Assembly: GCA_013368315.1 (NCBI GenBank)
Contig: JAACJM010000117.1
Location: forward strand, 124,001-188,000
From: Tetrapyrgos nigripes
Taxonomy: Eukaryota; Basidiomycota; Agaricomycetes; Agaricales; Campanellaceae
Direction of reading: 5' to 3'
Length of the DNA: 64,000 nucleotides
In this document: positions 1-10,485 of the stretch, piece by piece
How the letters are laid out: each line of letters begins with the position of its first letter
How positions within the stretch are numbered: position 1 is the first letter of the stretch
Position numbers and translations under genes: made by a program
Notes under the pieces: model-generated
Database searches by the model: none
What the model saw: the letters and a program-made list of their open reading frames with translations, nothing else
What the model was told of the DNA's origin: nothing

Positions 1-368
1 ATATTCCTGTGTCTCCTACAGGTGACACTGCGCTTCCCTCCCGCATTCTTACATATGGCACAGAAGATGGCAAACTCGTATTTCATGTTGCCATTGGGCT
101 CCTGGGCCCCTCATCAGGGACATCTTGGACAGAGGTCGTTGTTGGCCAGGAAACTACGGAACAAGTGTATCACTCCTATGTCAATGGGCACCGGTCAAAG
201 GCCAATAAACGACTGATGATGCAACAATCTTATTTTGAATGGGACTGGCCCTACCGAGGTATTCTGAGTGCTTCGGTCCAAGAGAGGTCGAGTCTACAGC
301 TTGGAACACATTTGCTTCGTTTAGACTGGACAGCTAATTTCCGAGTAACCTTTGTCCACGACAGTTGA
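1..368 (+). CDS. HET-domain protein, C-terminal end (cut by window edge)
   Basis: The reading frame is open from base 3 to a TGA at 366-368 and has no start, so the gene begins before the window. The roughly 120 residues match the extreme C-terminus of the other HET-family genes here, including the conserved stretches RILTYGTEDGK and SLQLGTHLLRL. The HET domain itself lies outside the window, so function is inferred only from the relatives at 17.5-22.3 kb. The 3' side faces the end of a degraded sirtuin copy at 525, the same tail-to-tail arrangement as in the other units. Whether the full gene is intact cannot be judged. Confidence 0.75.
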   Translation, partial: IPVSPTGDTALPSRILTYGTEDGKLVFHVAIGLLGPSSGTSWTEVVVGQETTEQVYHSYVNGHRSKANKRLMMQQSYFEWDWPYRGILSASVQERSSLQLGTHLLRLDWTANFRVTFVHDS

Positions 369-524
369 CTACGACGAGCTAGAGTAGACGGGGTACATCG
401 TATACATAGCTAGCTATAGACAATGATACAGAAGTCCTACTAGTACATCAGTACATACAGCGAAAACACGAAATCCCACGTCTACAGCTTTGGCGGCCCG
501 GGTCTGTCTCGTACACTCACTATC

Positions 525-1836
525 CTAGCGCTTCTCGCCCTTGACGCCCTTCTCACCCTCGGTCCGAGATGTCGTCTCTGTCTTCAGCGTGTCTATCTCA
601 GTCTGAGGCCGACTTTCCTCAGCGTTACTATGTCCCTTTCCAATACTCTCCGCAACCTGACCCAAAATTTCCTCCGTCTCCTCCTGCTTCTTTTCAATAC
701 TCTCCGCTACCCAATCCAAAAACATCTCTTTCTTAAGCTTCTCGACCAACCTGTTCGCTTCTTCCTCTGCTTCAAGGTGCTCTCTCTCCTTCTCCTTGGC
801 TTCAGCCTCTCGTCCTCGCTCCTCTAAATCTTCCACGCTGCCCTTCGTCTCTTCCTAATGCTTCAACAACTTTTCTTCCCAGCCAAGCTCTTTACATAAT
901 TCTCTAATGATATCATCGCATTTACGAAACCATCCGGGTCTTCGCGTTCACTGAAATCTCCAGCGAGGTCGAGATTCGAGATTAATGAGAGCTCGGGGAC
1001 AGGGATAGAGAGCTAGGCCGGCGAAAGGGTACACGGCGAGAGATGTTCCAATGAAAATGTTGAGGTCGGCATTGCGGACTTTGGATATCGAGGCGGAAAA
1101 CGCTTCGGGAAGCTGGAAGATTTTTGACTCAGTTTGGATGAACGACGGCGACGAAAAGAAAAGCGAAGACACGTACACGTTCACCGAAAAACACTATATC
1201 TGGCTTAACCAGATTACGGCGTCTTCTTGCATCCTGGTATCTTCTTCGTCCGGGAAAAGTTTAGAACGAGGTCTTTCATCTTTGCGTCATCGAAAGGCGT
1301 GCAGCATTTCAAACACCGTTGAGCAGTGAAACTGCCATAGGCCTCAACTATCTTGTGATCTGGAACTCCGGCGCGACGTTCTAGGGTGTCGATGTTCTGC
1401 ATGAGGCAGAGAGATAAAAATCCTGTACGTGCAGGAGACAGATGAAGGAATGTGTTATCGTTGGTCGAAATTTGCCTGGGTAGAGTTCGTTCGCGAGGTG
1501 TAGACTAGATAGGATGCAAAGGTTAGAGCAGGTAGTTAATAGTGATGATATGTAATACGCACAAGGAACGGGGTTATTCTGGAAAAACTGTATGTCAAAG
1601 ACTGCTTCAGGATGGGGTGGGTTTAGACGAGCGAGGTTGGCCTGGTTCCGTAAATTGTGAGGGTCTGTTCATGAATTTCTGAGGATACCAGCACATACAT
1701 ATAGTCCTGAAAAGATCCTCAATCAGTATGACTCGAGTTCGGACCAACTCGTCCTAAAACTCACCAGTCTTTGGGGATCTAAAATCAGGTATTCCAGCTG
1801 AAGTACTGACATCTTTGAAAACACCTCAGTCTTAAC
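525..1836 (-). pseudogene. Degraded sirtuin (SIR2) copy
   Basis: This is a broken relative of the complete sirtuin at 15794-17318. Recognisable pieces, read from high to low coordinate, are the AGIPDF/SPKT region near 1750-1800, the QNIDTLERRAGVPDHK stretch near 1340-1400, the DIVFFGE region near 1190-1210, the second Rossmann part with IGTSLAVYPFAGLALYP near 1000-1090, and the charged C-terminal tail at 525-836. Homology stops abruptly at about 1836, so the first exon is missing. The zinc-ribbon region has lost bases and is out of frame with stops (about 1210-1250), and another frameshift lies near 930-960. It cannot make a normal deacetylase. It converges on the HET end at 368. Confidence 0.85.
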
Positions 1837-2209
1837 GCTCATCCACAAGACGCGTAGATCACCGCTCTAGACATAGGTGAATGCGAAAACTAAAAGTGCC
1901 TATAACGTTTCTGACGATGATGCGCTTGCAGGGTGCCTCGGATGCCTTGAGCTGGATTCGATATAATCCGAGTCTAAGATCTATCTCATATCATTACATA
2001 AGCAGTGAAAGAACCACCGTTGCTTTAACTTTGAACGCTGCTATTGTAAACAAGAGTTAAGAGCCCTGCGAAATTACACTGCACTCCCTCTACCGGCATC
2101 AACCACATATCCATAGCTCATCGCTTTGAAGAAGACTGGTCAGTTGGTAAATATGGTTTGGATATGGCATTGCAGCAAAGCTGTGGTTGACGGTTTTAAT
2201 TTACTATTG
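1837..2209. other. Intergenic stretch, no gene seen
   Basis: This stretch of about 370 bp lies between the truncated 5' end of the sirtuin relic and the promoter of the HET gene at 2350. No extended open frame or recognisable motif was found on either strand. The abrupt loss of sirtuin similarity at about 1836 suggests a duplication or deletion junction here. Confidence 0.4.
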
Positions 2210-2235
2210 GCGCCCTTCATCCCATAAAAGCCTGA
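2210..2235 (+). promoter_or_regulatory. Conserved HET promoter with TATA-like box
   Basis: A TATA-like CATAAAAGCC lies about 125 bp upstream of the ATG at 2350, within a block starting ATTGGCGCCCTTCATCC. Nearly the same block occurs, reverse-complemented, at 19634-19665 upstream of the HET gene starting at 19498. The duplicated unit therefore includes promoter DNA. Core-promoter function is inferred from position and conservation. Confidence 0.5.
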
Positions 2236-2349
2236 CAGTCCACGCATGGCCGGTCAACAGCTTCTTTCCTTTCCACAAAGTACGTCGTGATGCCTTACCC
2301 TAGTAGTCTTGTCTTACCCTTGCCTTTGTAGTCTCGATTACTCTATCTC

Positions 2350-4458
2350 ATGCGTCTCTTGAATACCCAAACTCTCAAGCTTCAGGAGTTCTACGCCGAT
2401 ATCCCGCGTTATGCAATTCTATCTCATACTTGGGAGAAGGAGGAGGTTACTTTCCAGGACATCCAGAATCTCGAAACTGCGAGCCTTAAAGCTGGTTACG
2501 CCAAAATCCAGAATGCCTGCGCGCGTGCTCGCAACTATGACTTTGAATGGATCTGGATTGACTCGTGCTGTATCAACAAGGAGAGCAGTGCTGAGCTTTC
2601 AGAGGCAATCAACTCCATGTACCAGTACTACGAGGACGCTGCGGTCTGCTACGTCTACCTATGTGATGTTTCCAGTGAGTTTCACCCTCGGAATCCCAAG
2701 TCTACCTTCAAGGACAGTAGATGGTTTAAGAGGGGATGGACGTTGCAGGAGCTGGTTGCACCCCAGAATGCCGTATTCTTGGACAAAGATTGGGTCCGGA
2801 TTGGGACTAGGTGGACCTTGTGCGATGTGGTCTCTGCAATCACATCCATTCCGGTGGAGGTCTTCGAAGGTGGTCGGGATATCAACACATACAGTGTTGC
2901 TCAGAGGATGTCATGGGCGGCGTTACGGGAGACAACACGAGCAGAAGACCAAGCCTATAGCTTGATGGGGATATTTGGGGTCAGCATGCCGCCAATCTAT
3001 GGAGAAGGTGGTGTAAAGGCGTTCATGCGACTACAGCAGGAAATCATCAAAATATCTGATGACCGGAGCATCTTTGCCTGGGTCGCCGCATTGTCTGAGC
3101 ACGACGAACATAGGGGATTGTTGGCCAGGTCGCCTTATGAATTCAGGATGTCTGGTGAAGTGAAGGCTAGCGACTCAGATTGCATCGGAGACCGATCGTC
3201 GTATTCATTTGCCAACAACGGCCTTCGCATTCATCTTCCTCTCGAAACCACCGACGACTCCAGTCGCGGTGACGATGTCTTTCTTGCATCCCTACTCTGT
3301 CAGTCTGAGAGAGACGGTAGTTTCTTATCGTTCTATCTCCGAAAGACGAGTCGGCAGCAATACGTCCGGTGCCATCCAGATCAGTTGGCCTTCAGACCTA
3401 CACTTCAGGCCGCACTCAACAATATTCAGGAGCTTACAGTCAGGGAAAATCCTGTTACTCGGACGTCGCGATTTCACAACAGACCTTGGTACGATTCTGC
3501 AGTGATGTATCACGCCGACCTCCTTCCCTCCGCTCGACACTTTCTTTGTACCAACTTGCTACCATCGTCTATCGTTCATTCCCCCTATTCAAGGTCATTA
3601 TCCCGTTTACCTATGTTGGTCGACCTATCATTGCCTGTCGTCGTCATTCCCCCAATCCAAGCAGAGTTTCCGTTAAACTTAAACCATGGTCATCACGCGG
3701 TCATCATTCCCTTATGAGTTGACATACAAAGCTCAAGTTACCGGAGAGGCCTTCACCATTTATCTTTTGGATCTTTGGCGCGACGACTCGCCTTACTATG
3801 CCCTGCAGCCTGGTGACCAACCCTTTGAGGAACCTCCCTTCTGTGCCGATCCTTCTCGAGATGATGGGTCAGTGATGTGTTTGGGCAGTGGTGCTATATC
3901 TATCCACTGCGAGGTGACAGGTCAGTTAGACCGACGTCTTGAAATTGGCTTTTGGACACAGACCCTGCGACCTTCATGTTCAGGCTTTATTGTGCCATCC
4001 AGGGTGGATCGTAGACGCTTGGTTTGGTCGTGATGATGAACGTTTCCGCTGATCGGAGTCTATCCCTCTGATTTGTATATGAAGATGTTCCAAGATATGA
4101 CATATGTTCCTATGTCTCCTACAGATGATGGTACCACCGCGCTTCCTCTCCGCATCCTTACATATGGCACAGAAGATGGCAAACACCACTTTCATGTTGC
4201 CATTTGCTCCTGGGCTCCTCATCTGGGACACCTTGGACAGACGTCGTTGTTGATAAGGAAACTGCGGAACAAGTGCATCAATCCTATGTCAATGGGTCAA
4301 GGGCCTATAAACCACGGATGATGGAAATGTCTGCTTGGTATTGGGACTACCCTAGTCGTCTGACTGCTTCGGTCCAAGAGAGGTCGAGTCTACAGCTTGG
4401 AACACATTTGCTTCGTTTATACATTCGATATGTAATGCCTGAGCAACCTTCGTCCTAG
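2350..4458 (+). pseudogene. HET-domain gene with broken C-terminal half
   Basis: The gene starts with MRLLNTQTLKLQEF, the same start as its paralogs, and stays open to 3717 (455 codons). The complete HET domain is present: YAILSHTWEKEEVTFQD, WIWIDSCCINKESSAELSEA and SRWFKRGWTLQEL, roughly residues 20-140. HET domains trigger cell death or growth arrest in fungal nonself recognition. After about residue 400 the family C-terminal region continues only by changing frame: an extra stretch of about 60 bp and a shift near 3570-3690, another near 4020, another near 4205, ending at 4458. A truncated HET-domain protein could still be made. It converges on a sirtuin-tail relic at 4620. Confidence 0.85.
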
Positions 4459-4619
4459 GCTTGCAGGAGAGAAAAAAGGAAACAAGGAGTTGTTACTATT
4501 TTCCATGACAGTTGACTGCGACGAGCCAAAGTAGAAAGGTGTACATAGTATACATAGACAATGATAGAGAATTCCTAGAACATCAATAGTACATACAACG
4601 AAAACACAAAATCTGACGT

Positions 4620-4912
4620 CTACAGCTTCGGCGGGTCTCTCTTTCTTCTGCTCGATATCCTGGCCCTTTTCGTTCTTGACGTCCTCATCTGTGGCCCGAG
4701 ATGACAATTTTGTTTTTGTCGTGTCTGTCTCTGTCTTTGTCATGTTGTCTCTGTCTTTGTCGTGTCTGTCTCTGTCTTTGTCGTGTCTGTCTCTGTCTTT
4801 GTCGTGTCTGTCTCGGTCGCCGGAGGCTGATTCTTCAGCCTCAGCCTCAGCTCGTACTTGATTCGCATCCTTTCTCCTTCGAGAAGCCACCTATGCTTTG
4901 TGGTACATACAA
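4620..4912 (-). pseudogene. Sirtuin C-terminal tail remnant
   Basis: This stretch resembles only the acidic and charged tail and 3' UTR of the sirtuin at 15794-17318, with the DVKN-KGQDIEQK segment and a stop at 4620-4622 equivalent to the sirtuin stop. No catalytic part is present. The segment at 4862-4912 is also found, inverted, at 61704-61755, which ties this unit to the one at the right end of the window. A 21-bp minisatellite has expanded inside it. The open frame across it (4417-4890) is not a separate gene. Confidence 0.75.
4726..4816. repeat. 21-bp minisatellite
   Basis: Four to five near-perfect tandem copies of GTGTCTGTCTCTGTCTTTGTC. The repeat lies in the sirtuin-tail relic and expands the Thr-Glu-Thr-Asp-type codons present once or twice in the complete sirtuin tail. 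It probably arose by slippage after the catalytic part was lost. Confidence 0.9.
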
Positions 4913-5546
4913 ATATACACACGTTTTGGATGTATGCCTCACATACTACCCCAATAATATCCGGCACTAGCCTGGCATCGGAAGGAGTCCCCACAGAGGC
5001 AGTATTTGATACCACTCAATACTTTCTTTCATCTTGCCCCAACGACGATGACGACGACGACGAAAACGATCTGGAAGGTTCTCGCAGAGGACACGAAAGA
5101 AGTGGCCCAACGTTATGAACCCATCCTTCGTCCCGTCTTCGGACATCGCTCCACATGCCAACTGAGAAGTGAGCGAGCGTGGAAGCATTTCTCAGTGGGA
5201 TGGGAGGAGGCTCAGTAAACAAACGCCGTTTGCTGACATCTGGCTGACAATATCGTTGCCGAAGCGACACATTGATAGAGTGGTCCAACCCCGAGACCCT
5301 TCGTTGCGAAAAAAAGCCATGATAATAGCGCAAAAGCAGAGCATCCTAGTAAAACACAATAAAAAGTCGCACGCGTAGACCAGAAACGGAATCTATAGGC
5401 TGGATCACCGCAGCTCATTCTCGTCTCCAAGCCCAGAATAAGAAAGCCTCAAAAATACATGAAATATTGATACAGTTTGAAACACAGTTACGATGACGGT
5501 GTTCCGTTTGGTATCCCGTCTGCAGGATAGGCATGCATGATACTAG
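4913..5546. other. Intergenic, no convincing gene
   Basis: About 630 bp between the sirtuin-tail relic and the 3' end of the FYR-domain gene. Short open frames exist on both strands, including one at 5016-5333, but they overlap each other and show no recognisable family. A GAC/GAT-rich microsatellite at about 5043-5065 gives an artificial poly-Asp/Ser run. Confidence 0.4.
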
Positions 5547-8265
5547 CTATTGTGGCCGGTGTAGGAGGGATAGGAGGCGGCGCAGCGGTACTAAACACTG
5601 CGGCCTGTCCAGAACTAGGTCCTGCGCCGGGACAGAGGGAGGTCGTTCACCAACAGTACCTTCCGCACTGGGTGGCTGGTAGTGTTGTATATGGAGGCCA
5701 TTGGGTGTGCCAACAGGCTGATGAGGAAGTACCATTTGTGGTACATGTTGGGCAGTGGCCTGCGATAGTGGCATGGGTTGGGATATAGGGAAAGGTTGAT
5801 TTAGTGGAGGTCCTTGTGGTGAAGGGTGATGCATTTGAGATGTGCCTGGCTGCGGAGGGGCTGGAGATGGAGAGTGTTGCGGATGTTGCGACGCTGGTGG
5901 GGTTGACCGCTGCTGGGCCATGATGTGAGGTGGATAGTGACACGTTCTAGGTGTTTCGGGTGCTGCACTTGCGTCCCTTTTCTGTCTATCTTGTGCAGTG
6001 GGGTAATATGCGCCAATCGGCATCGAGTGGTCGTATTCTTCAGGCAGAGCTGGGATGACAGCAGCATGCCTACCACCCAATGGTCTAGGAAAGTGTAAGT
6101 CAGTCAAGAATGTCATGTCAAGTGTCAGACCAACGCACCCTCCCTCGACAAAGTTCTGCCACACGTAATCCTTCAGCTTGTTCGCATTTGGTAGCTCTTG
6201 GATCAAGTGCTTGATCGTATTTTGACCTAGTCCGAAGAAATCCGGTCCTGAGACCGAATTGGAGTGCTGTCGATTCCGAATGGTATTTGCCTGCTTCACG
6301 ATACTCGACCAGGCTCCAGTCGCCGTACTTGCAATGACGGGTTTGTCAGCAATGTCTGAGGGAACGATCTGGAACTTGGGGCCATCTCCTCCGTCGAGAA
6401 TTGTACAATGATACACGACTTCGGCGCCAGGATTTATTGTGGACGAGTAACGCCTAGAAAGGGAGACCATCAAGACGTCTGAGAATAGCAACACACCAGA
6501 ATGACGTACCTCGTCACCTCATAGCCAACTGGGTAGATGTATCGTTCACTATGGAAATGCTCTCGCATACACACTTCTCCAAGGGAAATAACGGTCATAA
6601 TCCCCACGTTTAGCGGTAGCATCGGTTTTCCATTCTTGTCTCTGGGCACAGTCGGAATACTGACGTTTTTGGTCTTGACGGTGTGAGCTTTTAATCGTTT
6701 AGGCTTTGTACGCTGCTGGTTATCGATTGGCTTCTGCTGGTTTTGTGGCTGACTCTGAGTAGGTGGCGAAGAAGAGCTTGACGCTGCTGTTGTTGCCCCT
6801 CCAAACATTCCTGGCATCGTGTTTTGCATGGCATGCATACCAGGATGCATACCTGGAAAGGCCGCGAGGCTGGCCATGTAGAGGTAGGGGTTCGCATAAG
6901 GATTAAATGCAGGTACTCCGGGGGGTGGGCTGGTCAGAAATACGGAGTATGGGTTAGAGCTGAGGGATCCCGGCCCGGACGATGGCATTGTTGTGGAAGT
7001 GGAAGATGAGGCGACTGATGATGCACTATTCGGTGCTGTTGAGACATTGCTCTTATCTGGTCCTGATGTCTCTGAGTAAAAACCAGGTTAAAGGTGACTC
7101 TTACAGACAACTGTCTCAACACTCACGATTTGATTGTGAAGAGGACATGTCTGACAATTTCATGGATGAACCTGCTTCAGCGTTGGTGCCTGGTGTTTCT
7201 GCGCGATTTTCTGTGATCGTACGGACGGGGGATTCGGTGGATGCGGAAGCGCTCTTTCTAGTACTTCTTCTCGGGGTAACAACACGGTCGCTTTCGACCT
7301 TGTTAGCAGCAGCAGCTCGCCGTTTAGACACTCGACGACCCGTTTCATTGGCTGGTGGAGTATCCGAACCATTCACTTCTGCACCATTAGTATCTGTTGA
7401 GACGTAAAGTGAGATTAATTGTAAGAAAAAGAAATGGAAGACGCCTACTTGTATGTTGGGACGTGGACGAAGAAGGGTGTGAATATGAAGAGGATAAGGG
7501 TTCCGCTCCAGAACCTTCGACCAGAAATCGCGTCAGACGAGGCTTGAGTAGATTGCAGGACTTCCGTACCCATACCTGCCGCTGTAACCATTCCATTGGA
7601 TAATGAATCATCTGAACCATTCAATGTTGCGGAAGAAGCAGTAACGCGTATCTGCTCTGATACATTGAGCTGTTCGGAGCCATCGTCAAGACGAAGTCGT
7701 TTATTGGCCGAAGGGGAGAGTGGAGGGTCGGCGTCGCGTTGAGATGAAGGTACCTGACTTGAAGACGTAACGGGTGCCGTCGCATCTTCATCTTTTGAAT
7801 CATAAACCTCAGTGACAGAAAACGTTGTCAAGAGGAATGACTTACGAGACAGTTCGTTCATGATATTGGTCCGAGGGTACTGGACGAACGAGACATTGGA
7901 TTTCCGGAGCTTGGAGTTACAATTCCATTGGCTCGCATTTGTCCCTGGGCTTCAACTTCCAGAAGATGTTGGAGCAGTAACCTGTCACGGACAACATAAA
8001 TGAGAATAAAGAGCATACCAACTTTTCAGAAACACGTACAAGCGTTCATTCTGTACGCTGCCTGTGGCCTGTGGTATACGATGAGAACCACCGATATACG
8101 TCACTTGAGATGCTAGCCGAAGATGACAAACCTCTTCCAGTTCTTCATAACGTCGCTTTAAGGAATGGTATTTCTCGGCAATATCTTCATTTTCCGTAGT
8201 AGTTTTCTGCTGGCTAGGTGAGTCTTGCGAGGCCGAAGGGGAACAGGATCAGAAGGAGGACCCAT
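5547..8265 (-). CDS. FYR (FYRN/FYRC) domain nuclear protein
   Basis: The gene is on the minus strand and split by several introns. A likely coiled coil (KYHSLKRRYEELEE, near 8140-8190) is followed by Ser/Pro-rich low-complexity exons, a basic segment (KPKRLKAHTVKTK), the FYRN-like part (GEVCMREHFHSERYIYPVGYEVTR) and then, after an intron near 6440-6515, the FYRC-like part ending in FFGLGQNTIKHLIQELPNA. The last exon is a Pro/Gln/His-rich tail. FYR domains occur in chromatin proteins such as MLL/trithorax and TBRG1, so a nuclear chromatin-linked role is inferred. The C-terminal exons are clear. The start at 8265 is uncertain because it needs an unusually short first intron. A fragment of the FYRC exon is duplicated at 61556-61621. 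Confidence 0.75.
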
Positions 8266-8496
8266 GAGTACTTCTTGAGCAAAAAGCGGGTCCTTCGTCG
8301 AGTAACCCGGCGACGAAATTTTGTATGGAAGCGAGGCAGATAATTAGCAAGTGAGAGCAAGAAATCAGCCCAAAGCTGTCGACAAACAATGCCCTTGCGA
8401 TGGCCTCGGCGACAAATACAAATAAATAAATAACCGTTCCGAAGTTCCGCCACATCATCATCCTTCGTGTCAAGTACATGGAAATCTACTCATCAA

Positions 8497-9713
8497 CTAC
8501 TCATCCAAATATTTCTTCAAAAATTCTACTGCCTCGTCAAACGTATCACCAAACTTATCTTCAATTCCTGGCACAAAAATATCAAAGAAATGATCTTGTC
8601 CTTCTGGCTTACGGATCGTCGACTCCCCAGCCTTACCACCTGCTTTCTTCAACAGTTGATACAGATGCTCCGACTCTGACAGTGGAACCGCCGTATCCGC
8701 TGTCCCATGCATAAAAAATGTCGGAGGAAAGTTTTCGTCAATGTGGAATACAGGAAAGAGTGGCCGATGACGTCCAGGGATGAGTTCGTACAGTTCTTCG
8801 TGAGTTGCGCCCTTTTCAGCAGCGGCTCTGAGAGTCAAGCTCAAGCTAGGCTCGAATTCTCCAGTGTAATAGTCAAGATAAACACCGAGTTGGAGATAGG
8901 CCAGAGACACCAGCATACGAGGGTTGGCAGGTATTGCCGGCGTCGTAGCAGTTGGTGGATGGAAAGCCAATGGAGATTCGACGATGATTTGCGAAGATGA
9001 AATGGGATGGAGGAATTCCTTGAGTTTGGATGGGTCAACGAGAGGTCTTCCGCTCATGAATGGTTTGTCTTTTGGGAAGAGATAGTGCGGCCTCTGTTGA
9101 TGTTTTGAGTCATTCAGAATATGGAATTGGAACGAAAGAAGATACAGACCACAAGATCACCCATTCCAAACAACGACAATACAGCAACAGGACGAGGTCG
9201 AACATGCGCTGCGGCAAAGTACGCCAGCATCCCACCCCCACTACCGCCCGTCACGGCAATCTTACTATGATCCAAGTCGAATTTGGGGCAAGGTAGTTGC
9301 CCTTCTGCAGCTAAAGCATCCACCGCAATGGTGTACTTCGAGGAACGCAGGAAAGCGAAGACATCTTGAATGTCTTCTAGAATTTCATGGCCCGTTACTC
9401 CTCCAGTGGGCATGAGACGATAGTCCGCCGAGATGAAGACGATCCCGGCTGTGTTAATTCGTTCTGTCAAAGCCACCAGATCAGTACCCCGCTTTCTCAG
9501 AAAGTAGAACGACCTACTTTGCAGCCAGGCTGGAAAGAAGTCGCGACGAGTCCCTACGACAAAGCCGCCTCCATGAAAATGGACAACTGAAGGCAACGCC
9601 TTTGTCGGAGCGCCTGCAGAAAAACTGGGAGGATATACGTCGAACTGGATAGGAACATTCTGGACGGTCTTGTACGTGATGGTGAAACGATTACTGGAAT
9701 CTTGTTTCGACAT
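8497..9713 (-). CDS. Alpha/beta-hydrolase (HSL-like esterase/lipase)
   Basis: A carboxylic-ester hydrolase of the alpha/beta-hydrolase-3 (hormone-sensitive lipase-like) type. The oxyanion-hole motif HGGGF is followed by the nucleophile elbow GGSGGG (catalytic Ser), then Asp in HGTADTAVP and His in GQDHFFD, in the usual order. Two introns restore the frame. One, of about 51 bp near 9471-9521, removes an odd insertion before INTAGIVFISADYR. The second, near 9080-9140, joins FGMGDLV to PHYLFPKDKPF. The start at 9713 (MSKQDSS) is chosen because it lies just upstream of the conserved part; an ATG at 9737 is possible. No signal peptide is seen, so it is probably cytosolic. Substrate unknown. Confidence 0.85.
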
Positions 9714-9842
9714 AATTGATCTGTCTAGATGCATCATGATTAGAGTCTGTTAGTCTCGCTCCTATTGAAGTACGACACCTTTACGCGTTGAACAATGTGC
9801 TGTGAGTTGGGTGAAGTGAACACTACTGGCGGAATCAGTGAC

Positions 9843-9852
9843 TTTTATATAG
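9843..9852 (-). promoter_or_regulatory. TATA box of the hydrolase gene
   Basis: Read on the minus strand this is CTATATAAAA, about 130 bp upstream of the hydrolase ATG at 9713, a normal distance for a fungal TATA promoter. Confidence 0.5.
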
Positions 9853-9859
9853 TAGACTT

Positions 9860-10485
9860 ACTATAGGCGTTCTCCGAGTCTTTCAGGTCTCTTCGTCATC
9901 TGATTCCTCTCGGTACCGCAGCGTAAGTTACAGTACAAAGGTACACATCACATCTCTGTAGTAATTGCGCTGCTCCTGTCAAGTCTTATTCTAGGATTAA
10001 TTACCCGCGATTACCCGCGTTGGTACACAAAATAAAAATGACGATGCACCACTGGAAATGAATCAACCTCAGATGATTAACAAGGTCGTAGATGTGTTGA
10101 CTCTGATCAGACGACACTTCTGTGATGCCCAAGCGATGCCGCTATGCTGCATATATTGGCGCAGCCATATTCTTATCAAAAACTTGCTAAAACCTCTTTC
10201 AATGATGATCAGATATCGATATCTTCGAAAGTGGCATGAATACACAAGTACGGAAATTCGTACCTGATTACGCTACCGTGAATGTGAAGGCTATTCTAAT
10301 GAAGGTGAAGTGCACGAAGGCTGTTAAAGACTGCTCGGTCTGGGTGTCTTAAAGTTGGTTAAATGGTCTATGGACTGCTACGCGATTATGACTCAAGCGC
10401 GATTCGTCCTCACTTTCCAACTCCACCAGACATCAGTGCATCTGTTTATACCATCCCGATATGTATTCGTGGCGGTCCAGACAAA
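9860..10485. other. Intergenic, nothing recognised
   Basis: About 620 bp between the hydrolase promoter and the 3' end of a HET relic. Only short unsupported frames were found, with no repeats or RNA gene. Confidence 0.4.

Noticed and set aside
4417..4890. 157-codon frame with Asp-Arg-His-Asp-Lys repeats as a possible repeat protein
   Set aside because: It is a sirtuin tail and 3' UTR relic expanded by a 21-bp minisatellite.
9471..9521. Odd insertion in the alpha/beta-hydrolase before the VFISADYR motif
   Set aside because: It is an intron that happens to be open in frame (GTAGGT...TTTGACAG).
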